From contig NZ_CM001775.1 in the NCBI RefSeq assembly GCF_000332235.1, positions 3,312,704 through 3,376,703 on the forward strand: a stretch of 64,000 nucleotides of DNA, in the 5' to 3' direction. Numbering within the stretch: the stretch's first letter is position 1; every line of letters starts with the position of its first letter. The DNA comes from Geminocystis herdmanii PCC 6308 (GTDB lineage Bacteria; Cyanobacteriota; Cyanobacteriia; Cyanobacteriales; Cyanobacteriaceae). Below are positions 45,599 to 54,800 of this stretch, piece by piece. The position numbers and the translations under genes were made by a program. Below the pieces are notes generated by a model. It worked only from the letters and a program-made list of their open reading frames with translations. It had not been told where the DNA came from and searched no databases.

Positions 45599-46732
45599 AT
45601 GGGTAAACAAGACATTATGAGTCCGAGAAAATTGTCTGAAGACGATCGTCAAGAAATCCTCGATTTATACCGCACAACGGAGGAAACCACTTCTACTTTA
45701 GCGGTTCGTTTTGGCGTGAGCAGTTCCACGGTAAGTCGTTTTCTCAAAAATAGTTTATCGGATTTAGAATATGAAGATTTAATTCAAGAAAAACGTCTTG
45801 CTCGAACCACTAAATCTAATTTAGAAAAAGATGCTCAGGAAACATTAAAACTTTCATCTGAAGACCCTAAAGAGATAGAATCGAGAGAGGAAATACAAGG
45901 CACTGAAATAGATCATCAAGGCGTATTAGTGATAGGCAATGAAGATATAGAACCCATAGAAGAAATACAAGATAATGAAATAGGACCAGAAGAAGTATTT
46001 GGAATGGACAAAAAAGATATAAATGTCATGGGAAAAATACAAAATGAGGTGGAGGAAATTGAGATTTCCGAAATGAAATCTGATATGTCATCAAATTATG
46101 ATAAACCTCTTTTGAAAATTAAGGAAGAAATAACTACCCCCTCTATGACAGAAAATCATCCTCAAGAAATCATTTCTGGTTTTGAGAATCCCATGGCAGA
46201 TAGTCAAGAAGAATTTAACGAATCGGAAGATTTAGTCATTATTGATGAAGATGATGAAGATGATTTAGATTCTGTTAATGACGTAGCGGCAATGTTTGGG
46301 GAGGATATGGATGATGATGATGATGACGATGATGATGATGATGACGATGATGATGACATAGAATCTTTTAGTCATAAACCGAATATTTCTTCTCAAAAGT
46401 TACAGGTTTTACCTTTAAATAGAGCTGTTTTTCCGAAAGTTTGTTATCTGGTGATCGATCGATATTCTGAATTAGTTACGAAACCCTTAAGAGAATTTGC
46501 TGATTTAGGGGATATTCCTCCTCAAGAAACTTTACAACGAACTTTACCTGTATTTGATAATCACCGAGTCGCTAAACGATTTTGTGATGCTAAAGGCACA
46601 CTGAGCGCTCGAAAAGGAAAAGTAATCAAAGTACCCGATGGTAAAATTTTACAAAAAACCTCCTCTCATTTACACGCTAAGGGTATTAGTCGTATTTTGA
46701 TGGATGGCAAAATCTACTCTTTAATTTATTAA
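45599..46732 (+). CDS. HTH-domain protein with acidic linker and conserved C-terminal domain
   Basis: A 377-aa protein. Residues about 7-50 form a transposase-like helix-turn-helix (SEDDRQEILDLYRTTEETTS followed by LAVRFGVSSSTVSRFLK). Residues about 60-260 are acidic, low-complexity and end in a run of Asp encoded by GATGATGACGAT repeats (46300-46360). Residues 265-377 are a conserved-looking domain starting SQKLQVLPLNRAVFPKVCYLV and ending KGISRILMDGKIYSLIY. It could be a DNA-binding regulator domesticated from a transposase; I recognise no characterised homologue. Start at ATG 45599 or ATG 45617 (MSPRKLSE), the latter fitting the domain better. Confidence 0.65.
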   Translation: MGKQDIMSPRKLSEDDRQEILDLYRTTEETTSTLAVRFGVSSSTVSRFLKNSLSDLEYEDLIQEKRLARTTKSNLEKDAQETLKLSSEDPKEIESREEIQGTEIDHQGVLVIGNEDIEPIEEIQDNEIGPEEVFGMDKKDINVMGKIQNEVEEIEISEMKSDMSSNYDKPLLKIKEEITTPSMTENHPQEIISGFENPMADSQEEFNESEDLVIIDEDDEDDLDSVNDVAAMFGEDMDDDDDDDDDDDDDDDDIESFSHKPNISSQKLQVLPLNRAVFPKVCYLVIDRYSELVTKPLREFADLGDIPPQETLQRTLPVFDNHRVAKRFCDAKGTLSARKGKVIKVPDGKILQKTSSHLHAKGISRILMDGKIYSLIY

Positions 46733-46874
46733 AGCAAATCGGTAAGCTAGGATATGTCGAATATTTCCTGTACCTTACCTTTGTCTAAAATTTTATGTGC
46801 AATCCATTTAAATCGAAGTAACTTCAGTCAATTACTTTGATTTTTTTTAACGATAACAACAGATAACCTTTACC

Positions 46875-48242
46875 ATGAATACTCGTCAGTTATTTCGTTC
46901 CAGTCGTATTCATTTAGCCTTTTGGTATGGTTCGGTAATGGCTTTTATCCTTAGTATATTGGCTATGGGAATTTATCGCTCCCTTGTTCAGTCTAAATGG
47001 TTGGCAATTCAACAAGAAATGGAGTCGATCGCTGGTACGCTTCATGATAGTTTAGAACCGATGTTACCAACTTCGGGTAATCCGACTCAAGTTTTAAAGG
47101 CGATTTTTCCTGAACTTTGTCTGGTAAACCAACCCTGTAATAATAATCCTTCTTTAATTCAACGTCATACTATTGGAATTAGCGATCGATCTACTTATTA
47201 TCTCCGTTTATTTGATCATCATAGAAATTTATTAGCTTTTTCCCCTCATCAACCCTCCCAACTGTCTTCTCGTCTTGATTCTTCTTTTTGGCAAATAGTC
47301 AATCTTCCCAACGGCGATCGTTATCTGCAATTTTCGATTATGTTGCATAGCGGAAATAGTCATAATCAACCCCATCATTCTCATGATTATTCATCGTGGG
47401 GTTATTTGCAAATTGGTAGAAATTTACAGATTTTTGATAATGAAGTTAAACAAATACAATTGATTCTCGTGATCGGATTTCCCATCGCCTTAACCCTAGT
47501 GGCAATTTCAAGTTGGGGGCTTTCAGGATTGGCTATGCAACCCATTTATCAATCTTATCAGCAACAACAACAGTTTACCGCTAATGTCGCCCATGAACTG
47601 CGATCGCCCCTTGCCAGTCTTTTAGCTACCGTAGAAGCCATTAATCGCCTTGAAAATTATCAAGAAAATACTCAATCCTTACTCAATACCGTTGAAAGAC
47701 AAGGAAGAAGATTAAGTAACTTAATTAGCGATTTATTATTATTAACCAGTCTTGAGCAAAATTCTTTTCAAAAATCATTTCTACCCTGTTGTTTGAATGA
47801 TTTAGTGAACGATTTAACGGAAGAATTTTTGGAATTAGCGGTTAGTAAAAATATCGACTTAACCAGCGATGTTTGTGATGAAGAAATTTATACTTTAGGT
47901 AATGAATCTGAACTTTATCGCCTAGTGGCTAACTTAATCGCTAATGCTATTCAATATACTCCTAGTGGGGGAAAAGTCAATGTTAGCTTAAATACTGAAC
48001 ACAAAAAAGTGATGATTAAAGTTCAAGATACAGGGATTGGTATTCCCCCAGAGCAACAAAAGCGTATTTTTGAACGTTTTTACCGTGTGGAGTGCGATCG
48101 AGCTCGTAAAACAGGAGGTACAGGATTAGGGTTGGCGATCGCCAAAGCAATTGCCCAAAAACATCAAGCATATTTGACCGTTGAAAGTATAGTAGGTTCT
48201 GGAAGTGTGTTTACTTTAGAGATGTTAAATCAAAGATTATAA
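46875..48242 (+). CDS. rppB: Sensor histidine kinase, RppB/NrsS-like (metal-responsive)
   Basis: A 455-aa membrane histidine kinase. Two transmembrane helices (about 12-34 and 196-218) bracket a periplasmic sensor with a His-rich segment NSHNQPHHSHDYSSWGYL and two cysteines, suited to metal sensing. The dimerisation box is FTANVAHELRSPLASLLATV with phospho-accepting His240, followed by N, G1 and G2 boxes (ELYRLVANLIANAIQYTP, VQDTGIGIPPEQQKRIFERF, TGGTGLGLAIAKAI). In Synechocystis RppB/NrsS pairs with RppA/NrsR to control nickel resistance and photosystem genes. Here its 3' end overlaps that of the response regulator by six bases, convergently. The symbol rests on similarity from memory and on context. 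Confidence 0.82.
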   Translation: MNTRQLFRSSRIHLAFWYGSVMAFILSILAMGIYRSLVQSKWLAIQQEMESIAGTLHDSLEPMLPTSGNPTQVLKAIFPELCLVNQPCNNNPSLIQRHTIGISDRSTYYLRLFDHHRNLLAFSPHQPSQLSSRLDSSFWQIVNLPNGDRYLQFSIMLHSGNSHNQPHHSHDYSSWGYLQIGRNLQIFDNEVKQIQLILVIGFPIALTLVAISSWGLSGLAMQPIYQSYQQQQQFTANVAHELRSPLASLLATVEAINRLENYQENTQSLLNTVERQGRRLSNLISDLLLLTSLEQNSFQKSFLPCCLNDLVNDLTEEFLELAVSKNIDLTSDVCDEEIYTLGNESELYRLVANLIANAIQYTPSGGKVNVSLNTEHKKVMIKVQDTGIGIPPEQQKRIFERFYRVECDRARKTGGTGLGLAIAKAIAQKHQAYLTVESIVGSGSVFTLEMLNQRL

Positions 48243-48935
48243 CGGGTGAGTGCTAATAAAACGATAACCTTGACCTTTGATGGTTTCAATGGGACAATGG
48301 CAACCATAATGGGCTAATTTACGCCGTAATAAACGCATTTGAGCCGCTACAACATTGCTGACGGTTTCCGAGTCAAAATCCCACAATTGATCTCTAATTT
48401 TACTTCCTGAGATGATGCGATCGCTATTCTGCATTAAATAAGCGAAAATTTGAAATTCTTTAACCGTTAAGGGAATGATTTGGGGAAGTTCAACAACGCT
48501 ATAAATTAAGGAGTTATTACCATAATCAAGGGTAAAATTACCTACGGTTAAATTAGGTGAGGTAAATTGGGGCGTTCGTCTTTGTAATGCTCTTAATCTT
48601 GCTAACAATTCATCCATAATAAAAGGTTTAACCAAATAATCATCTGCACCACTATCTAAGCCAGTAACACGGGATTGAGCATCACCCAAAGCTGTTAACA
48701 TCAATACGGGTAAAGGATTTTTGTGCGATCGCAGTCTTTGGCATAATTCCAGCCCTGACAAATTAGGTACAAGCCAATCAAAGATAGCTACCGAATAATC
48801 CGCCCATGAATTTTCAAGATAATCCCACGCTAATTCACCATCCATTACCCAGTCAACGATATATTTTTCACTAACTAAAACTTGTTTAATGGCTAATCCT
48901 AAATCTTCCTCGTCTTCTACTAATAAAATCCGCAT
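48237..48935 (-). CDS. rppA: Response regulator, OmpR family, RppA/NrsR-like
   Basis: A 232-aa response regulator. The receiver domain (about 1-115) has acidic VEDEED, phospho-acceptor Asp53 in AIFDWLVPNLSG, Thr/Ala in MLTALG and Lys in YLVKPF. The winged-helix effector domain (about 125-230) ends KGQGYRFI. AIFDWLVP with an extra Trp is a trait I associate with RppA-type regulators. It is convergent with the kinase gene (overlap 48237-48242), unlike the usual co-directional pair. The muramidase gene is divergent from its 5' end, and the shared intergenic region carries TTTCAT-type repeats (48983-49010) that are probable binding sites. Confidence 0.85.
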   Translation of the reverse strand: MRILLVEDEEDLGLAIKQVLVSEKYIVDWVMDGELAWDYLENSWADYSVAIFDWLVPNLSGLELCQRLRSHKNPLPVLMLTALGDAQSRVTGLDSGADDYLVKPFIMDELLARLRALQRRTPQFTSPNLTVGNFTLDYGNNSLIYSVVELPQIIPLTVKEFQIFAYLMQNSDRIISGSKIRDQLWDFDSETVSNVVAAQMRLLRRKLAHYGCHCPIETIKGQGYRFISTHPL

Positions 48936-48982
48936 AGTTTCAAGTAATTAAGTTAACGATGATCTTGATTTTAGCAAGGGCA

Positions 48983-49010
48983 GTTTCATTTCACCTCAAT
49001 TTCATCCTTT
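48983..49010. promoter_or_regulatory. Candidate response-regulator binding repeats, rppA/muramidase intergenic region
   Basis: GTTTCATTTCA (48983-48993), CCTCA, then ATTTCATCCTT (48999-49009): two half-sites of the same sense, one a variant. The second candidate, at 50934-50955, is a perfect 11-bp tandem repeat ATTTCATCTCA. Direct repeats about one helical turn apart are the normal target of OmpR-family regulators. Confidence 0.55.
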
Positions 49011-49077
49011 GTTTGACATAATATTTTAAATAGATCAAATCCCTCAACGGGGCATAGTTAAAATATTTTTTGGATTA

Positions 49078-49779
49078 ATGAAATCTATAGCACTTTCAAA
49101 TCAAAAAATCTCCAAAAAACTAAAAAGGCAAAAAAATCAAGGTGTTTCTTTATTTTCTCAGGGATGGAAAATTAGTTTGGTAGTTTTGCTCTGTATTTTA
49201 GTAGTATCAATTTTTAAAACAGGGAAAGAAGAAAGTAATAATTCACAGCAACCTTTTCCTGAGTTAGCGATGACAGGGGGAGATACTTATATTCGTGCGT
49301 TAATGAGGACAATTTCTGCTAGTGAATCCAATGGCAAATATCCTTATGCTCTTATTTATGGTGGTAAACATATTCATAGTTTTGAGCAACATCCTAATAA
49401 GTGTGTTTCGATCGAAATCGGAGTTAATCGAGGAAAGTGTAGTACTGCCGCCGGGCGTTATCAATTTCTGACATCAACTTGGGAAGAAAAGGCAAGAAAG
49501 TATCATCCTGAAGCAAAAAAACATCGTTACGAAATAGTTTATAGTTTTGAGCCAGAATATCAAGATATTGTCGTCTATCGTTGGCTTAAAGATCATCATC
49601 AATGGGATGTGGAGATATTAACGTTACTGAAACAAGATCGAGTAGAAGAAGTATTGGCGAAATTATCGGGAGTTTGGACAAGTTTAGGGGGCGGAATAGA
49701 AGATAATTCTATGACACCTTATTTACCGCAACTTTATCGACAATTTTTAGGCGAAGAATTGAAAAACCAGAAAAAATAA
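49078..49779 (+). CDS. Phage-lysozyme-type muramidase (NrsC-like?)
   Basis: A 233-aa membrane-anchored muramidase-like protein. A cytoplasmic lysine-rich start precedes one transmembrane helix (about 30-46: ISLVVLLCILVVSIF), so the enzyme domain is outside. The catalytic-type motif is RTISASESNGKYPYALIYGG with Glu, followed by STAAGRYQFLTSTWEE, as in lambda-type endolysin/muramidase families. Two cysteines (NKCVSIEIGVNRGKC) may form a disulfide. The Synechocystis nrs nickel-resistance operon contains, as I recall, a lysozyme-like gene (nrsC); the position here beside rppA and metal pumps fits that. Substrate would be peptidoglycan, perhaps to fit a pump across the cell wall. Confidence 0.75.
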   Translation: MKSIALSNQKISKKLKRQKNQGVSLFSQGWKISLVVLLCILVVSIFKTGKEESNNSQQPFPELAMTGGDTYIRALMRTISASESNGKYPYALIYGGKHIHSFEQHPNKCVSIEIGVNRGKCSTAAGRYQFLTSTWEEKARKYHPEAKKHRYEIVYSFEPEYQDIVVYRWLKDHHQWDVEILTLLKQDRVEEVLAKLSGVWTSLGGGIEDNSMTPYLPQLYRQFLGEELKNQKK

Positions 49780-49849
49780 TACGATCGATAACTTTGTGAG
49801 CTTTTTTGCACCATGAGCACCTTTGCGAGAGATAAATAAAATCAATTTA

Positions 49850-49872
49850 GTAAGGGCTTTAGCCCTTAATCA
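49850..49872. repeat. AGTAAGGGCTTTAGCCCTTA palindromic repeat
   Basis: A palindrome of the GTAGTRAGGG-TTTA-CCCTTA class, with relatives at 12468-12492 and 28945-28972. It lies between convergent muramidase and dmeF genes, where it could also act as a bidirectional terminator. Confidence 0.6.
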
Positions 49873-49892
49873 ATGATAATTATAGAAAAGTT

Positions 49893-50846
49893 CTAATGAG
49901 TAACATAAGTTAATTTTTCTGAAAAACAAGGTTCTCCATCACAACGATTTACCTCTATTAAAATATGAGTTAAATTAGGAATATATCGCAGTAATTGTTT
50001 ATAGTATTCAGGAGGTTGAGGATAATGAGTAACAACAGAAATCATCGCAGATAAATGATTTTGACTCAAATACCAAAGATGAAGATCCGCAACTTGATTA
50101 TCGGAATCAGCTTCGATCGCATCAATGATTGCTAACCGAGTTTTTTTATCTGCTGTTCCATCAAGGAGAATTAATCCTGTATCCTGAATCAAATCATACG
50201 CCCATTTTGCGATAACTCCTGCACCCACAACCCCCATAAGTGCATCCATCCATACCCAATCAAGATATTTCCCAGTAAACAGGGCGACGATCGCCAGAAC
50301 AGAGGTTAAAGCATCTGCTAATACATGAAGATAAGCCGCTTGGAGATTATGATCATGGTGATTATGATGATCTTGATCGTGATGATGATCGTGGTCATCT
50401 TGTAATAATAAAGCACTAATTAAATTAACAATTAAACCAAGAATTGCTACGGCGATCGCTTCATTAAATAAAATGGTATTAGGATTTAACAGACGTATTC
50501 CTGATTCCAAGATCATTACTAAAGCAATAACCCCTAAAGCTACAGCATTAGCAAAACCTCCTAAAACCCCGACTTTACCAGTACCAAAAGTATATTTCGG
50601 ATTATAGAGATTTTTACGAGCATATTGGTAAGTAAATAAAGTAATAGCAAAAGCTCCCACATGAGTAGCCATGTGCCAACCATCTGCTAATAAAGCCATA
50701 GATCCAGATAGCATTCCTGTAATAATTTCGACAATCATGGTGATAGCAGTTAAAGCCATGACTATTTGCGTTTTTTTCTCACCTTTTTGATTATCTAAAA
50801 TAAAATGGTGGGGGTGTTGCCATTTTTCTAAAGTTTCTTTGTGCAT
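49893..50846 (-). CDS. dmeF: Cation diffusion facilitator, DmeF type (Co/Ni efflux)
   Basis: A 317-aa CDF antiporter with six transmembrane helices. The N-terminus WQHPHHFILDNQKGEKKTQ and the early MLSGSMALLADGWHMATH carry the CDF metal site (HxxxD equivalent ADGWHM). Between TM4 and TM5 the loop DDHDHHHDQDHHNHHDHN is a histidine-rich metal buffer, and TM5 has VLADALTSV with the second site Asp. The C-terminal cytosolic domain ends in NRCDGEPCF. DmeF members export cobalt and nickel, matching the rppAB and RND genes nearby. Transcribed away from the adaptor/RND operon, from the shared region that holds ATTTCATCTCA repeats. Confidence 0.85.
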   Translation of the reverse strand: MHKETLEKWQHPHHFILDNQKGEKKTQIVMALTAITMIVEIITGMLSGSMALLADGWHMATHVGAFAITLFTYQYARKNLYNPKYTFGTGKVGVLGGFANAVALGVIALVMILESGIRLLNPNTILFNEAIAVAILGLIVNLISALLLQDDHDHHHDQDHHNHHDHNLQAAYLHVLADALTSVLAIVALFTGKYLDWVWMDALMGVVGAGVIAKWAYDLIQDTGLILLDGTADKKTRLAIIDAIEADSDNQVADLHLWYLSQNHLSAMISVVTHYPQPPEYYKQLLRYIPNLTHILIEVNRCDGEPCFSEKLTYVTH

Positions 50847-50933
50847 AATTTTATCTTGATTAGAACAAAGATTATTTCTAACATATTTACGAATAACAAT
50901 CTATCTATACAAATTCTAATCCTTCAATAGATC

Positions 50934-50955
50934 ATTTCATCTCAATTTCATCTCA
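50934..50955. promoter_or_regulatory. Tandem 11-bp direct repeat ATTTCATCTCA, candidate RppA/NrsR operator
   Basis: Two perfect copies of ATTTCATCTCA lie at 50934-50944 and 50945-50955, in the divergent region between dmeF and the adaptor/RND genes, about 50 bp before the adaptor start. The similar TTTCAT-type motif occurs at 48983-49010. Shared cis-elements at two sites of one metal locus point to a common regulator, most simply RppA. Confidence 0.65.
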
Positions 50956-51005
50956 CTTGTGACAAACTATGAAGACAATTAATCGAACTCAAGTGAGGAG
51001 TAACC

Positions 51006-51695
51006 ATGAAATCATTTTCTTTAACAAGTATTACAAGCCTTAGTTTAATTTTAAGCACTCCTGTTATATCATTTGCCCATGTCGGACATGGAGATGAATT
51101 TCAGGCAACAGGAGGTATTGAGAGAGTAGAAGTAAAACCCGAAACCGATAGCTTATTGGGTATTGAAGTAAATACGATCGAACAAACAGCTTCCGATGGT
51201 GTCGGGGTAATGATTCCCTTTACCGCTTTAGTGGATGCAGACGGTAAACAATTAGTTTTTGTGCAGTATGACAATTATTATGAACCTGTGGAAGTAACCA
51301 CTGGTGTAACAGAAGGGGAGTTTATCCAAGTAACCAAAGAATTATCGGTTGGGGAAAAATTAGTAACTCAGGGGAGTTTATCCCTTTATGCCGAATCTCG
51401 TAAAACTCAGAGTGCAGATACCACCGAAATAACCTCTAACACTGAGGAAACCACCACCAGTGAGCCAATCATTACCGAGAATACCACAGATGTAGAAGCG
51501 GATCAAGAAGAAAATATAGTTAATTCTGGCGAAAATAGCGAAAAATCTACAGAATTCCCCATTTTTAAAACATTAATAGCTGTTGGTGGCTTAGGAATAG
51601 TGGGATTAGTAGGTTTATTTACAATTTCCGCTTTTACTGGTAACGGAAACAAGAAAAAATCTCGTGATCAATATGATTATACTTCCGAAGAATAA
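51006..51695 (+). CDS. Shortened membrane-fusion-like protein upstream of an RND pump (NrsB-like)
   Basis: A 229-aa exported protein with a signal peptide (cut near SFA-HVGHG). The mature start HVGHGDEF is His-containing. The following residues, VEVKPETDSLLGIEVNTIEQ and VMIPFTALVDADGKQLVFVQYDNYYEPVEVTTG, resemble the late beta-barrel and membrane-proximal domains of HlyD/CusB adaptors. The expected early lipoyl and coiled-coil domains are missing. A Thr/Glu-rich linker follows, then a transmembrane anchor (about 186-212). It lies 121 bp before the RND gene and has ribosome binding site GAGGAG at 50996. Probably the pump's adaptor-like partner; a normal adaptor could also be elsewhere. Confidence 0.6.
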   Translation: MKSFSLTSITSLSLILSTPVISFAHVGHGDEFQATGGIERVEVKPETDSLLGIEVNTIEQTASDGVGVMIPFTALVDADGKQLVFVQYDNYYEPVEVTTGVTEGEFIQVTKELSVGEKLVTQGSLSLYAESRKTQSADTTEITSNTEETTTSEPIITENTTDVEADQEENIVNSGENSEKSTEFPIFKTLIAVGGLGIVGLVGLFTISAFTGNGNKKKSRDQYDYTSEE

Positions 51696-51709
51696 ATAAT
51701 ATTTCCCGT

Positions 51710-51795
51710 GTTGGGTTAGCGTGAAAGCGTAACCCAACCTACAAACTACGAAGCTATATTTGCGAACTTCTTTGCTTCTTTGCGCCTTTGCGAGA
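51710..51795. repeat. GTTGGGTT palindrome and CTTTGCG repeat between adaptor and RND genes
   Basis: GTTGGGTT (51710-51717) faces AACCCAAC (51731-51738). From about 51770 the sequence TTCTTTGCTTCTTTGCGCCT is related to the CGCAAAG repeat at 12345. They fill the 121-bp gap, so the two genes are separated by repeats rather than directly coupled. Confidence 0.65.
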
Positions 51796-51816
51796 AAATA
51801 ACCTTTAATAACTAAA

Positions 51817-54800
51817 ATGCTCAACTCATTACTCAATCAAATATTAAAAAATTCCATCGCCCAAAGATGGTTTATCGTTATCGCCGCTATTTTTGTTACC
51901 GTCTGGGGTGTCATTAGTGTCACTCAAATGCCCTTAGATGTTTTTCCTGAATTTGCCCCACCCCAAGTAGATATTCACACCGAAGCGACAGGATTAGCAC
52001 CAGAAGAAGTGGAAGCCCAAATAACTGTACCCATTGAAAGTGCGGTTAATGGTTTGCCCGGTGTTACTACTGTTCGATCGTCCTCTAAGGTAGGATTATC
52101 AATGGTACACGTTGTATTTGACCAAACTGCTGATATTTATAAAGCGAGACAAGCCGTAACAGAAAGATTGCAACAGGTAACAAGTCAATTACCCGAAGGC
52201 ACTCATACCCCAGAAATTTCGCCTTTAGTATCTCCATTAGGGACTATTTTACAATACGCTTTCACTATTAACGGACAAGGGCAAACATCATTAATGGATT
52301 TACGCCGTTTAGTGGAAACTACCCTCAGCAATCAAATTTTATCTGTAGCAGGAGTTTCTCAAGTTACTATTTACGGTGGTGATGAAAAACAAGAGCAAGT
52401 TTTAGTCAATCCAGATAAATTAAAATCTCTCAATGTTTCCCTCAATGAAGTCACGGAAGCCACAAGGGGTTCAAATTCTAACGCACCCGGTGGTTTTTTA
52501 ATCGGTGGTGGGCAAGAATTGTTAATTAGAGGTATTGGGCAAGTTAAATCTATTGAAGATTTACAGCAGTCAGTGGTGAAAGTGCAAGGTGACAAGCCCA
52601 TTTTGCTGAAAGATGTGGCGGAGGTGAAAACTGCTTCAGTTTTAAAACGGGGAGATGCTAGTTTTAATGGACAACCTGCGGTAGTGTTGATGATTAACAA
52701 GCAACCCGATGTGGATACTCCCACTGTCACGAAAGGTGTAGAAAGGGTAATTGAGTCTTTACAAGGCACTTTTCCTGCGGATGTGCAAATAGCGAGAACT
52801 TTTCGCCAAGCAAATTTCATTGATTCTGCTATTCGTAATGTTAGTGGTTCGTTACTTCAGGGGATTATTATTGTTTCTGTGGTAATGCTCTTATTTTTGA
52901 TGAATTGGCGCACGGCAATTATTACCCTCAGTGCCATTCCTTTATCTCTTTTGATTGGCTTAATGTTGATGAAAGCCTTTGGTTTAGAGATTAATACCAT
53001 GACTTTAGGGGGATTGGTAGTTGCGATCGGATCTGTGGTGGATGATTCCATTGTGGATATGGAAAATTGCTATCGTGGGTTACGCAAAAATCAAGCTCAA
53101 GGTGATCCAAAACACCCTTTTCAGGTGGTTTATGATACCTCTGTGGAAGTGCGATTAGCCGTAATTTTTTCGACGGTAATTATTATCGTGGTGTTTGCTC
53201 CTATTTTCAGTTTAACGGGGGTAGAAGGACGTATTTTTGCCCCGATGGGTTTTGCTTATCTTCTATCCATTGTGGCTTCTACGTTGGTGGCTATGACTCT
53301 TTCTCCTGCTTTATGTGCCATTTTATTAGCTAACCAAAGATTACCTCAAGAGGGTACTTTCATCTCCCGTTTAGCAGAAAGACTTTACCGCCCTTTGTTA
53401 AATATTGCTCTGAAAGCACCTCAATTAATTTTAGGCATTGCCCTTGCTTCTTTGGTGGCAACAATGGCGATCGCACCTTCTTTGGGAAGGGTATTTTTAC
53501 CTGAATTTCAAGAAAAATCGATGGTTAACTCTATGGTGTTATTCCCCGGTGTTTCCCTTGATATGACTAATCGAGCAGGAATGGTACTTTCTAAATCATT
53601 AGAAAGTAATCCGTTGTATGAATGGGTACAAGTAAGAGCGGGAAGAGCTCCGGGGGATGCCGATGGTGCTGGAGTAAGTATGGCTCACGTTGACGTAGAA
53701 TTAAGCGATTTAGCCTTAAAAAATCGGGAGGCAAGTGTGCAACAGTTACGGGAGGAGTTTCTCAAGTTGCCCGGTGTTGCCCCTAATATTGGAGGTTTTA
53801 TTTCCCACCGTATGGATGAGGTATTATCAGGGGTAAGAAGTGCCATCGCCGTTAAAATTTTTGGCTCTGATTTAGTTGAATTGCGTAAAATCGGTGAACA
53901 AGTAAGAGATGCCATCGCACCCATAGAAGGAGTAGTGGACTTGCAATTAGAACCCCAATTACCCATTCGTCAAGTACAAATTCATTATGACAGAATGGCG
54001 GCGGCGAACTATGGTTTAACCATGTCGGCAATTTCGGAAGTGGTAGAAACGGCTTTAAATGGTCAAATTGTCTCTCAAGTCCCCGAAAATCAGCAATTAG
54101 TTAACATTATCGTAGGTTTACCCGAATCTGCTCGGAATAACTTAGATGCTATTCGTGCCATTCCCCTTAAAACCCCGACAGGAGATATAATTCCCTTAGA
54201 AACCGTTGCTAAAGTAGAATATGGCATGGGTGCGAATGTGGTTAACAGGGAAGATGTATCTCGTTTAATTGTTGTCTCTACCAATGTCGCCGAGCGTGAT
54301 TTAGGTAGTGTTGTCGGTGATATTCAAAAGGCTATCCGAGAAAAAGTTCAATTACCTAACGGTTATTTTATCCAATACGGTGGACAATTTGAAGCCGAAC
54401 AAAATGCCACTAATAACTTACTCCTTTATAGCATTTTGGCGGCGGTAGTTATTATGATTCTCATGTTTTTCTCCGTCAAATCCTTCCCTGCTACCATTGC
54501 CATTATGATTAACTTACCGTTAGCTTTAGTGGGGGGTATCGCTTCCATTATGTTAACTGGTGGAGTAATTTCGATCGCATCTTTAATCGGTTTTATTACT
54601 CTTTTTGGTGTGGCGGTGCGTAATGGACTACTATTAGTGGATAACTATAACCAGAAATTTAGCCAAGATATTCCCGTGAAAGTGGTAGTGTATAAAGGCT
54701 CTTTAGAAAGGGTAAACGCTATTTTAATGACAGCTTTAACCTCTGCTTTGGGAATGTTACCTTTAGCTATGGCTAGTGGTGCAGGTAATGAAATATTACA

